NCBI GenBank assembly: GCA_014281115.1
Contig: JACONQ010000008.1
Span: forward strand, 1,116,001-1,180,000
Reading direction: 5' to 3'
DNA length: 64,000 nucleotides
From: Laburnicola sp. R22_1
Lineage: Eukaryota > Ascomycota > Dothideomycetes > Pleosporales > Didymosphaeriaceae
Positions 45,842 through 55,825 of the stretch are shown one piece after another; the stretch's first letter is position 1, and every line of letters begins with the position of its first letter. The position numbers and the translations under genes were made by a program. The notes under the pieces were generated by a model, which was given only the letters and a program-made list of their open reading frames with translations, was not told where the DNA came from and did not search any database.

Positions 45842-47055
45842 ATGGCATTGCTCGTAGACAAACACCGTCCGAAAAGTCTCGAGGCTCTTAGCTACCACTC
45901 AGATCTTTCGGACCGTCTGCGATCGCTCGTACGTTCTACCCGCAGCCTTACACACCCTTCTAACACAAACTGCAGGCCCAAAGCGGCGACTTTCCCCATC
46001 TCCTCGTATACGGACCGTCCGGCGCTGGCAAGAAAACACGCATCGTAGCGACGCTCAAAGAGCTCTATGGCCCCGGTGTTGAGAAGATCAAAATCGACGC
46101 GCGTGTCTTTCAAACTACATCGAACCGGAAACTCGAATTCAATATCGTCGCCTCTGTCTACCACCTCGAAATTACGCCCTCAGATGTGGGAAACTATGAC
46201 CGTGTTGTCGTTCAAGATTTGCTCAAGGAAGTCGCGCAGACACAGCAGGTTGACCTGGCCGCGAAGCAGCGCTTCAAGGTCGTGGTCATCAATGAGGCGG
46301 ACCACTTGACGCGCGATGCGCAGGCTGCATTGAGGCGCACTATGGAGAAGTACAGTCCGAATCTGCGGCTAATATTGTTGGCGAACTCGACGAGTAATAT
46401 CATTGCGCCGATACGGAGTAGGACGTTATTGGTGAGAGTTGCGGCGCCAACAGAGGACGAGATCTGCGGCGTGCTGAGGGTAGTAGGGAAGAAGGAGGGG
46501 TGGAAGGAAGTTGAGGGCTTGAACAAGAGGATCGCGAAAGAAAGTGGGCGGAATCTGAGGAAGGCTCTGCTCATGTTTGAGGCAGTTCATGCACAGAAGT
46601 AAGACTTCGAGCCTACTGTTAGAGAGCGAGACGCTGACACAATTATAGTGAAAACATCACAGAGTCGACGCATATCCCACCCCCAGACTGGGAAGCTCTA
46701 ATCGGCCAAATTGCCAATCAGATCGTCGAAGAACGGAGTCCAGCCCGTCTCCTGCAAGTCCGCGCATCGCTCTACGATCTCCTCTCCCATTGCATAGACT
46801 CCACGACAATTCTCAAGACGCTCACATGGAAACTCATTCCCAAGACTGACGACGCGCTCAAACCGGAGGTTATAAAGTGGGCGGCATTTTACGAGCACAG
46901 ATGCAAGACTGGAAGTAAAGTTATCTTCCACTTGGAAGCATTTGTCGCGAAGTACATGCGGTTATATGAGAGGTAAGTTCTGGCACTGTCTCTGAGCTAG
47001 ATGATGCATTGGCTAATCTTTTGAAAGCTTCCTTATGGGCGTCGATTTTGACTAG
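45842..47055 (+). CDS. RFC5: Replication factor C subunit 5 (yeast Rfc5 / human RFC3)
   Basis: A clamp-loader subunit that helps open the PCNA ring and load it at primer ends; it also serves checkpoint clamp loaders. Exons 45842-45928, 45976-46598, 46649-46972 and 47028-47055 give 353 residues; the last exon encodes only FLMGVDFD after a split Ser codon. Motifs are the N-terminal VDKHRPKSL, the P-loop GPSGAGKKT, an altered Walker B INEADHLT (as in yeast Rfc5), and the RFC box AALRRTMEKYS. The phrase NRKLEFNIVASVYHLEITPSD is characteristic of this subunit. The C-terminal collar helices follow. A fold-back transposable element lies in the presumed promoter, about 100 bp upstream of the start codon. 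Confidence 0.95.
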
Positions 47056-47462
47056 CCTTGCGGACAATCCATGACTATAGGTCTAGCCACAGGAAATCGT
47101 GGACAGACTCCGTACGCATTACGTATCCTTGGGTAACTTGACTGTTAGCATGTTCTTCATACGCCTCTACATGTGTAGCAATGCATCACAAGGAAGACAC
47201 GGTAGTAAACATGTGAGGGCGTTCTGGCCGGGGAGTTGCAGGGACCCATTCGGAAGTTTAGCGTTTGACGTCATAAGCAGGAGCACAAATAGTGCAAGCT
47301 CACTCAAGCACTAAGCTCAAGCAGTCGAGCTTCAGCCTTCAATTGAAACATCATCAACTGTCCTTCTGTCCTTCCACGCATCTAAATCCGTCCCCTTCAT
47401 CAGCCTACCCATAATCTAACAACAAGACCACTCACCCGCACAATACAATGTAGAAGAACCTC
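47056..47462. other. Intergenic region downstream of RFC5
   Basis: About 400 bp with the RFC5 3' end and the presumed promoter of the small gene that follows. Nothing else recognised. Confidence 0.45.
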
Positions 47463-47943
47463 ATGGACACCGACATAGGCGGCGAAAACACGCAATACGA
47501 GGGCGAACACACGCACGTCGAGCCCCACGACAAGCAAGCCGGCTAACTAGGCAGTACGCTTCCTCCCCCTCCTCTCCATCCTACCATCCACGCCTGTCCC
47601 AATCTATGCCTTCACATGATCCCCCCACCCCTCCATTTCTCCACCCCACTAACTATCTCCAGACCCCTCGACAGGCACCAAGCTCGCCGACCAAGTCCAC
47701 AAGTCGGCCTCCAGCGATCCCAACACACAAGGCGTCACGCCAGCCGAGAAGATGCGATACGGACAGTCGATTCAGGAGGGGGCCGGCGGTGGTGGCAAGA
47801 CGGATGCCACGGGGCAGGCGAGTAGTGAGGGGGGGTTTGGGGGGACCGAGAGGCTGAATGAGAGTGGGGATGGAGCGGCGCAGCAGAGGAGGCAGCAGGG
47901 ATATGGGGATGAGAAGGATATGGATCGGACGATTGGAGAGTGA
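47463..47943 (+). CDS. Small hydrophilic Gly/Gln-rich protein, exon structure unresolved
   Basis: I do not recognise this gene by name. A probable first exon starts at ATG 47463 and encodes about 28 hydrophilic residues (MDTDIGGENTQYEGEHTHVE...) before a stop at 47543. A second coding stretch from about 47664 to the TGA at 47943 continues in similar style: KLADQVHKSASSDPNTQG, then TPAEKMRYGQSIQEG, then Gly/Gln/Glu-rich sequence ending DMDRTIGE. The strongly hydrophilic composition is like small fungal stress or conidiation proteins. The acceptor at about 47662 (TATCTCCAG) is good, but no GT donor before the first stop gives the right phase, so the join is uncertain. It could use a GC donor or a different first exon, or be broken. 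Confidence 0.4.
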
Positions 47944-48184
47944 GGTGGACGCGGGGTGAACGGTTGAGCGTTCAAGGGTCGAGATGCTGAAGTTGCAAGA
48001 CGACAAAATTGGGGTGGAATTCGATGCACGGAAAGAAGCTTTCTTGAGGTAGAATTCGTGTTTGTGGTGAGCCTCTGGATTTGAAGGCTGCTTATGCTTG
48101 GGTATCTGAATTAAAATGATAGACTACAATTCCGAGTGCGTCTCAATTGCCAAACTTGCCTCATTGCTGAAAGACACAGTGATC

Positions 48185-49036
48185 TCACACAGCTTTGCCC
48201 TTTCCCTTGCCTTCGTACTTGGGCTTGTCCTCTTCCGAAACATCCTCTTCCTCCTCACTGTCGCTCATGAACTCGTCATCCTCATCATCCCAACCATACA
48301 TCGTCCGCTGAGCTACGGGTTTCGAGGACTCCGCGACCTTCTCCGGCTCTTGGTCCTCGTCCTCTTCAGAACTTGCTCGCTGAGCCATCAGCATCTTCTC
48401 GATGGCCTCCCTTGTCTTGTTCTCCGCCTCCTCCTTGTCCTCAACCCATTTTCCGTCCAAGCGAGCCTGAGTCCTTCCATTCAGCAATTCCTCCTGCTTG
48501 CGCTCCGTACTCGCCACAATATCCTCCCATCGCTTGCGGCGCTCCTCCTTCTCCCGCTTGTCCATTTCCGGTTTGATAGCAAGATACTCGGCAAGAGTCT
48601 TCGCTTCAACGACAGTACGCAACCGACGTCCATCCAGATTCCGCGAGGAGCCGTTAACTTCTCCCTGCTTCTTCTTCCGCGACGACATGCGGCCTCCTTG
48701 CGCTCGCAGGATCGAACCGAAACCTCCCTTGCCACCGCATAGCGGAACCGTTAGGCGTAGCGAGATGAATGTGTCGGATGACGAGGTGAGGAGAGATGAG
48801 ATGCGGGAGTCCGTGGCGGGTATTGTGCGGCGGGAGTTTGTGGTGAGGATGTAGGAGGAGTGGCGCATCCATGGTGCGCGTTCGTAGAGAGTTTCGTAGA
48901 TGGATGTTAGGGGTGCGTCTTTCGTCGTCGAGAAGGCTATGGTGCCTCGCACGGTGTCGACGAAGATGGTAACGGGCGCATGGTCGGGCGAAGTGAGGGT
49001 GGAGCAGTAAGCAGTTGGGGCTGCGACGGTAGTCAT
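48185..49036 (-). CDS. SDE2: Sde2-type splicing and genome-maintenance protein with ubiquitin-like head
   Basis: Sde2 is made as a ubiquitin-fold precursor. In fission yeast a deubiquitinating protease cuts it after GG, and the released C-terminal part starting with Lys joins the spliceosome and aids splicing of selected introns and telomeric silencing. The gene is a single 283-codon exon on the minus strand. The first ~100 residues form the ubiquitin-like domain, ending in LCGGKGGFGS, the exact processing signal. Next come SILRAQGGRMSSRKKK, NLDGRRLRTVVEAKTLAEYL and a charged helical region (KREKEERRKRWED), then an acidic tail. It is divergent from RPS10 with 284 bases between start codons. 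The family assignment is strong; the role comes from fission yeast and human work. Confidence 0.9.
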   Translation of the reverse strand: MTTVAAPTAYCSTLTSPDHAPVTIFVDTVRGTIAFSTTKDAPLTSIYETLYERAPWMRHSSYILTTNSRRTIPATDSRISSLLTSSSDTFISLRLTVPLCGGKGGFGSILRAQGGRMSSRKKKQGEVNGSSRNLDGRRLRTVVEAKTLAEYLAIKPEMDKREKEERRKRWEDIVASTERKQEELLNGRTQARLDGKWVEDKEEAENKTREAIEKMLMAQRASSEEDEDQEPEKVAESSKPVAQRTMYGWDDEDDEFMSDSEEEEDVSEEDKPKYEGKGKGKAV

Positions 49037-49320
49037 TGTGGACGACGGTTTCGAGTACGCAAGATGGTCTTGGTAAATGTGATTCTGGAGAGAGGTTGGA
49101 GGGCCGGGCTCGCGGGAATAGATTACGACGTTCAGAGTGAGAAGCCAGAGAGTGACACGGCGAGTGGCGAACGGAGGCTGGGCGATCGGCCCGGGATGGT
49201 AGGGCTTGGCTATGTTAAGCGAGCGAGCGCACCACTACCTTCGCAGATATCGATTTTATATCTTCCTACGAACTTCTTCATCGACCAGCACCACAGTCTA
49301 CCTTCCCGACAACCGTCAAG
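49037..49320. promoter_or_regulatory. Shared divergent promoter of SDE2 and RPS10
   Basis: 284 bases between the two start codons. A TATA-like string (GATTTTATATC) lies near 49251-49261, about 60-70 bases before the RPS10 ATG, followed by a pyrimidine-rich leader. Sharing of one promoter region is inferred from spacing. Confidence 0.5.
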
Positions 49321-50097
49321 ATGCTTATCCCCAAGGCCGATCGCAAGAAGATCCACGAGTCAGTCCTCCTCAACATCGCACTCTTGGGCGCCATCGAGTC
49401 TGGAATTTCAAATATCCACCTTGACTATGAGCCTCCATATCCCTCCTTCTCCAATGTTCATTGAGCTTCTACTGACATTGTCACCACAGGTACCTCTTCC
49501 GCGGTTAGTATATTCCCGCTCGCGCCATGGCTATGGTATAAATATACAATTTTGTGGCATGCTTGCTGCACATAAGGATAGGCTGACACACGGTCACCAC
49601 AGAGGGCGTACTCGTTGCGAAGAAGGACTTCAACCTCCCCAAGCACGGCGATATCGACACCAAGAACCTCTTCGTCATCAAGGCTTGTCAGTTGTCCCTT
49701 CGCATACTGGTGTGGTGGAGTTGCCTTCTAACTACTCGCAGGCCAGTCTCTTGACTCCCGCGGCTTCGTCAAAACCCGCTTCTCATGGCAGTACTACTAC
49801 TACACCCTGACCCCCGAGGGCCTTGACTACCTCCGCGAGTGGCTCCACCTCCCCGCCGAGATCGTGCCCCAGACGCACATCAAGCAGCAGCGCACCCACG
49901 CTCCTCCGCGCGGCATGATGGGCGGCGACGACCGTGAACGCCGTGGTGGCGGCCGTGGTGGACGTGGTGGTGGTGACCGTGACAGCTACCGACGACGTGA
50001 CGCCGGCGAGAAGGGCGAGGGCGGTGCCCCCGGCGAGTTCAAGCCCGAGTTCCGCGGCGGCTTCGGACGTGGACGTGGTGCCGCTCCTGCTTCTTAG
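49321..50097 (+). CDS. RPS10: 40S ribosomal protein S10 (eS10)
   Basis: A structural protein of the small ribosomal subunit, near the mRNA entry/beak region. Exons are 49321-49358, 49490-49503, 49603-49686 and 49742-50097, giving 163 residues. The second exon is only 14 bases and encodes YLFR plus parts of the flanking Glu codons; with it the protein reads [20 protein letters not shown], the family start. The conserved globular part runs to about residue 100 ([45 protein letters not shown]). The tail is rich in Gly and Arg (RGG-like), as in other eukaryotic S10 proteins. Introns of 131, 99 and 55 bp are clustered at the 5' end, common in fungal ribosomal protein genes. Confidence 0.95.
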
Positions 50098-50610
50098 GCA
50101 GCTTATGGTTGCGGTAGGAGATTGGACATGGATATAGGATCATCTGCACGACGGGCTTTTGCTGCTTCACGCAATTCAAAAAGGAATCGGACATGGTTGC
50201 TCACGGCGAAATGAAGGGATGATTACTATCAATGTACAGCTCTCTGGTCCCTCGACGATCAAGATGAGCATTTTCCCAATGATACCCTGTTTGTTGCAAG
50301 TGAAGCCTCAAACTAGCCCTTCGTGACTGGCGCTTATTTGCTGTGAACTGGTGCCCTCACGTAGGTTCATACTCTAGTGAGTCACCGCTAGAAACGAACA
50401 TCACCACAGAGTGGGGATGCTGTGGCTTGGTAGAGTTGTATGGATAGGGTCAATCTAGGTGAATCTCTTGTTAAGTGTATCTATTCTTGTCATATATATC
50501 GTGTGAGTATATAAAAGAGCTATACTTCGTGCCCATGATATGAGAGTCGATATCGCAGACGCTCCAGGCGATGATGACCCATGATTCCTCACTTGGTCGT
50601 TCGTCCTCGT
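50098..50610. other. Convergent 3' regions of RPS10 and RAD7
   Basis: About 510 bases between two converging genes. Presumed 3' untranslated regions; nothing else seen. Confidence 0.45.
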
Positions 50611-52686
50611 CTAAGACATGACCGGGACGATACGCCCCATACCTATTTGGGGCTCCACACCCATCAAGTCCTTCTGGAAGTCCATGAACACTTGTCCAAA
50701 CTGCTCAATCGCCTCATGCGCCCTCGGCGCACCGATGAGCACAATGTCCCGCGGGACAACCACATCCGTGACCTCGAAGCAGCCAAACGTGACCACCTTC
50801 TTGATCTGCGGGCACGAGCGAAAGATACCTGCAACGACCTCGGTGTCCACGACGGGGCAGAAGGACAGATTGATCTCGCGGAGACAAGGCCATGTTTTCT
50901 CAGGCGAGAAGATGTGCGCGAACGTCTCGTGGCTAATGTGGCGGCAGGACGAGATGTCGAGGTACTCGAGCTTGGAGCCTGAGTGCTGCATTAGAGCGTG
51001 GAAGCCGGCGGATGCGAGGCCGATGGGGTCGTCGGGGCCGTCGGGGCAGGTGTTGTCGAGGTCCCGTGTGCTGTTGACGTCGATGTAGCGGAGCGGAGGG
51101 TTCATCCAGTCAGTGAAGAGGTTCACGTAGCCGGCGTCGGAGCACTCGTTGTTCTCGCTGAAGCGCAGTTTGCTGAGGTGTTTGCATGTGTTGTGGATCA
51201 TGTCGAGGACGTCGTCGGTAGGGCTGCTCTGGCTCTCTGCGTCGACGAAGTGCTCTAGACAGAGGGTACGGAGATTGGCACCGACTTTGGCGATGAGGTT
51301 GACAAGGCGGTCTCGTGGAATCTCTTTCTGGAAGCAGACTGTGAGGTGCTGGAGCTTCTCGAGACGGGCAATGGCATCGACGCTGTCGGGTCCGATTCGC
51401 TTGCAGCGTTCTAGCTTGAGGCGCTCCAAGTTGGGACAGAAAGTTGTGAGAGCTTCGACGGCTTGGTCGTCGAACGCCGCGTCGAGCCATTCGAGCTTCA
51501 GTGACTTCAGGTCGTGTCCACGGGCTATAAAGAGATCTATCCACTTGTCGTTGGATACCAGATTGGCACCGAGAAGCTGAATATCGACAAGACTCTTGGC
51601 CTTCTCAATCATGTAATCCACATTGCAATCTTTGAATTGACAGCAGTTGCGCAGTGAAAGCTTTTTGATATGCGGGACGACCGCGAAGATTTGTTCAAAG
51701 TCCTCTGTTTCGAGGTCTGCCTGAAGTTAGCCATTTTATATTTCAGCAGAATCCAGAGTCAACTCACAGGCGGCCTCTTGAATCGCTACCGTATCCATGT
51801 CGGGCTGCAAGAACAGCTTGAAGGTATTCGACTTCATCGCACGTTTCTTCGAGAAGATCTCGCTCAGTTTGTTCAAAATCGGCCCCGGCATTTCGCCAAA
51901 CTCCTCAATATCGTCGGAGTGTTTCGCCAACTTCTCGATGCAAAGCTGCTGCAGCGTCTTCGATCCACGAAAAGTCAGGCCGTCCAGACGGTTGCTCTCG
52001 ATCTTCCTCCTACCCTTGCGCACAGCTGGCTTGTTCGCCTTGTTGGTAGCTTTAGCCTCCTTTGCCATGTCCTTGCCGCACTTTGTACAAAGCAGTCCAC
52101 CATCTGCGCCGGCCTTGCTGTACGGTGTCACCGTGAAGCGCTTGCCGCAAACCTCGCAGTTCTCAAACTGACCAGGCAGCGGCTTCGCCTTCTTGTACAT
52201 GTCCATGACGTCCTCGAAATCCGAATCGTCGTCAGAGTCCTTCTTTTTCTTCTTTGAGCCCTTCTTCGCCGCCTTGCCCTTCTTTATCTTCGCGATGGTC
52301 TCTTCCTGATTGCGCTTGCGCTTACGGGTCCGCTCAGCTGCCATAGCAGAGGATTCTGCCTGCAAGTCCTCCTCATTGTTTGCGTTCGACGGTCCCTCGC
52401 CATTGTCCTCGGCTGTTCCTGCTTGGGCGGCGGTATCTCCTTCGGCTTCAGCTTGCTGATGGCGCTGGCGGTACGAGTCACGGATCTCTTGGGCGGAGAT
52501 GTTGTTGGCCTTGGAGGAAGTTAGAAGAGCCCTCGAAAGCTATGATCTCTGCCAAATCTCTCACCGCCAGGAAATCGGTCAATGCAGAGTGAGGTCCACG
52601 AATGCCGGCACCCCTGCCTCGTCGTCCAGTCCTAAAGGTTGAGTTAGATACGCCCTCTGAACGGCAGGTGGCGTCGCAACCTACAT
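50611..52686 (-). CDS. RAD7: Rad7-type nucleotide excision repair protein
   Basis: Rad7 (fission yeast Rhp7) acts with Rad16 in global genome nucleotide excision repair and as part of an E3 ligase. Minus-strand exons are 52631-52565, 52509-51768 and 51716-50611, preceded by a proposed leader exon ending at 52685 that supplies only AT of the start codon. Total 638 residues. The N-terminus RGAGIRGPHSALTDFLA, then ANNISAQEI across a splice, is the Rad7 signature. A basic/acidic disordered stretch (KKKKKDSDDDSDFED) follows. Next is a zinc-binding segment with paired cysteines (CEVCGKRF...CTKCGKDM). The rest is about ten leucine-rich repeats. Introns are 53, 55 and 51 bp. The proposed start rests on the CTAACTCAACCTTTAG acceptor region and a GTAGGT donor, and is the least certain part. 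Confidence 0.9.
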
Positions 52687-53447
52687 GGTATAATCTATAC
52701 GTAATGTATCTTGTCTGAAACTTAGTCGCCAGCGCAAACGAACGTAGATATGTGCGTAAAACGAGTGGATTCTGGGGTTGAGGGTCGCACGGAAGAATCA
52801 AGCCGAGCGGAGCGGGGACAAAGCGGGAACGCGTCCCTGATTTAGCGCGCGGTCACGTGCAGACGCGGTGGCAATTACTGCCGAACAGAGTTAGTGAGCC
52901 CTTTCACACATTAGTGTTCACAGTTGCTTTTTAATCGCTAGCGCAAAGTTCAAAGTGAGCCTTGCAAAATACCAAGGAAGAGTAAGGTAAAGCAAGATGA
53001 AGGGAACACGGAAGGATATGGAAAAGTAATGCGCGAGAGTCTAGTTCCGCATAGTACTGCCTGTACACTGACGCCGGACGAAAATAAGCTCTTGATATGT
53101 GACATGGGCAATGTCACTGCATGAAATCACTACGTGTGGAGCAACCAATGTTTTTGTCTATTGTGCTAGTAAAACCACCAAATCACACCATCCAGCTCGG
53201 GAAACGACCCTAGTCGCACATGAAGACAAACCCGAAGCAGCCATGTATCATCATGACTGAGGTTTCCAATAGATGAAATCTCTGAGTGCCCTTCCATATC
53301 CTAGACAAACTTGTCGAAGGACCGAGAAATTGATGGAGAAGAAATTCAGCACCACTAACCTTAAAGAAAGAGAACCTTAGAGCAAGAATGAGATAGAGAC
53401 GGCTAGGTCACATGTTTCTCTCGCTTTCAACGATCTCCATAGCCCCT
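52687..53447. other. Region between the Stc1-domain gene and RAD7
   Basis: About 760 bases with the RAD7 promoter and leader and the 3' region of the Stc1-domain gene; both genes are on the minus strand. No supported gene. Confidence 0.45.
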
Positions 53448-54715
53448 TCAGATCAGGGTATCATCGTCACTATCGTCGTCGTCGTCATAGTTGTCGACTT
53501 CTTCATCTGATGACCACTCTTCTTGCACGGGTGGTGCCACGGTCGGGCGATCCGGATCTTTCTTGGGGTCCTGTGCGAGTCAGACAATCCAAATGCAAGG
53601 CAGTGCCCAGGCTCCACTTACATAGGCGCGAATCTTCGCAAATCCGCCCTTGTTCGACATGGTAGCCGATCGCTCAGCGTAGCTGGAGGTGAAGGATCGC
53701 TGAGAGCCGGAAACGGAACGGCTCGAGTACTTCGTCGGATCGAAGCCAGTAGAGATGGCACTCGACGTGTTGTTGTAGGACTTGGTGTGCCAGGATCGGG
53801 CCTGTACCCTGTTCCAGCCATCGCTGTCACTGACTTGACTTCCTGCAATTGGTGTTATGAGCAAGCATCTCCAACGCTTTACATATTGTGGGATCACTTA
53901 CCCCGATCGTACTCGGACTCAATCAAGGTGTTCACATTGGAGTTATCGGAGAGGGGCATCTTGCGGAGCTTGCTGGCGAATTCCTTTGACAGGTCGACAC
54001 CGCCGTCTTTACCGTCGTCATCCTCTGGGTCCCGCCACTCTGATGCCTGTCTGAATTAGTTTGAATAAGCATCGTGCATACTAGGATGAGTCACCGTGTC
54101 AGATGCCTCAGTCGAAGTTTCGAAGACAGATGGGTAGTAGCCGTCGGCGGCATCGGCAGCAACGAACGCGTGGTTACGATCATTGTTGTCGTATACCGTG
54201 TCATCAACCGGGTCCAGATCCAGTCGCTTTTCGGTGCATTGGAAGCATTCCTGCTCATGAATGAGCACAGCTATACAAAGTTTTGAAGCATGCTTACTGC
54301 GCTGTCCACCTTCCTGCGCTGCAGCTTCGCAAATGCCTCCAAGCCCTTGGTCACTCCGCACACGCTGCACTCAATCTCGTGGATAGTCTGTCCGCTGCAC
54401 CTCTGGCATTTGATCTGGTAGCGAGCATTTTGTCCATGGTGTCTAACCTCGTACCGCGCGTCGGTGAGCTGTTTGTTGGAGAAGCTTGCCTGGTTCTTGA
54501 ACTTTGAGCAGCGGGCACACTTGATCCTTAAACGTCGTCAGCGTTTGCGTGGTAGGCACAACAGCCATGGATAGAATGAAGCACGTACTTGTCAGGCAAC
54601 GGAACCCCCGCCAGCCTGTTCCGGAGTTAGCATTTGCACGACTGATTTCGGTAATGAGGCTGACTCACGCCCTCATCTGCTGGGGGTCATAGACATGTTG
54701 CTGCTTGCGAGGCAT
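53448..54715 (-). CDS. Stc1-domain zinc protein
   Basis: In fission yeast Stc1 is a LIM-like zinc protein that links Argonaute/RNAi to the CLRC histone H3K9 methyltransferase. Seven minus-strand exons (54715-54669, 54615-54589, 54526-54298, 54250-54095, 54046-53902, 53842-53622, 53570-53448) give 315 residues; the six introns are 47-62 bp and all phases close. The tandem zinc-finger core spans residues about 20-125: IKCARCSKFKNQASF, IKCQRCSGQTIHEIECSVCG, VTKGLEAFAKLQRR and ECFQCTEKR. The rest is acidic and Ser-rich, ending in a run of Asp. The domain is recognised with good confidence. Many filamentous ascomycetes carry such proteins, and whether this one joins heterochromatin to RNAi is inference. 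Confidence 0.86.
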
Positions 54716-55825
54716 GATAGGCAACCTATCTGTTGGCCGCGGAACAGAAGAGAAGAGTGCGACCAGTATCGTCGGGATGGGCGACCGATGCGCTTGGCTG
54801 GCTCAGGTGGTAGTTGAAGAGAGTGGTATGAGTTCGTATTCTGGGGAACTGCAGAGCAAGGCGTGTTGACCGGATCCCTTAGCAGCTAACTTTGGTCTGA
54901 GAATCGGGTGTGGTAGGTGGGACTCGGTCGGGGTGCCTTTTGATCGAGCGAGTGTGACACGAGGGAGCGAGCGGGGTTGGAACAGAGCCTATAAATATAG
55001 ACAGTCGCATGAGATACGGGAAAGAACGTGAAAGAAACTCGAGTCCGAAGATGTTGAGTGGCGGCGGTGTATCAAACGCGCCTTCCGCCTCTTGTGCAAA
55101 CGCTGCCAAAGTGAGAGGCTTGAGCACATCCGATCAAAGCAGGCAGGCAGTTTGCGCAACAATCACGCACCATTTTAGGTTCCAACATTTGAAGGTTTGA
55201 AAATCTATATAGAAACCAACATGCCGTTCGAGGCAGTGAATGGAAGGCTACGCTTAGCACAGGATGCCGCTTCTATCGTGCACGGCCAATTTCAAGAGTC
55301 TACTGGGATGGATCCGACGCCTCTCTGAAATCCGATAAAAAGATGCGAGACGAGGGGACCGAGAGGAAACAATAGAAGGGGGAAAGGAAGATTGGATGGA
55401 TGGGTCGTCCACGGCCGGGATGGCGATCAGCCCTGCGTCCCGGAAGCGGCACACAAGGCGGCCGGCGGTGGAAAACGTGCATGCGCTCGGGCCGCGCGAG
55501 TGGCTCAGTCAGCCTAACAGAATAGAAGAATTATTTCATTCACCGAGCCCAACTTAGCTCGCCGCTCCAGCCCTCAGCCCTCCGCTCCCAGCGTCGTGTT
55601 TCTTTTCCCACTCGGTTTCTTCCTTTTTTGCATATCACTCTCCACTCAAGTTTCACACAAGCTTCCACGCGCGCTCTGCGCAGACCGGGCTAAACGAAAT
55701 TACCACCTTGTCCTATCGATAACGGCGGCCCCTCCCACAAATTCGTCTGCCCCACGAACTTTTCACACGCTCCGCAGACGTCGCAGACGAACTTCGACGC
55801 TTCAAGGCTCTCCCACGCGCGGGAT
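54716..55825. promoter_or_regulatory. Divergent promoter region, Stc1-domain gene and eEF3-family gene
   Basis: About 1.1 kb between divergent starts. A pyrimidine-rich tract (about 55595-55640, runs of CT and T) lies about 200 bases before the eEF3-family start. Such tracts are common upstream of strongly expressed fungal genes. No other motif is claimed. Confidence 0.45.

Noticed and set aside
44788..45891. Two predicted proteins on opposite strands with the same first 21 residues (44788-45099 minus and 45679-45891 plus)
   Set aside because: The shared part is simply the two arms of the fold-back element read in mirror image; neither frame is a gene.
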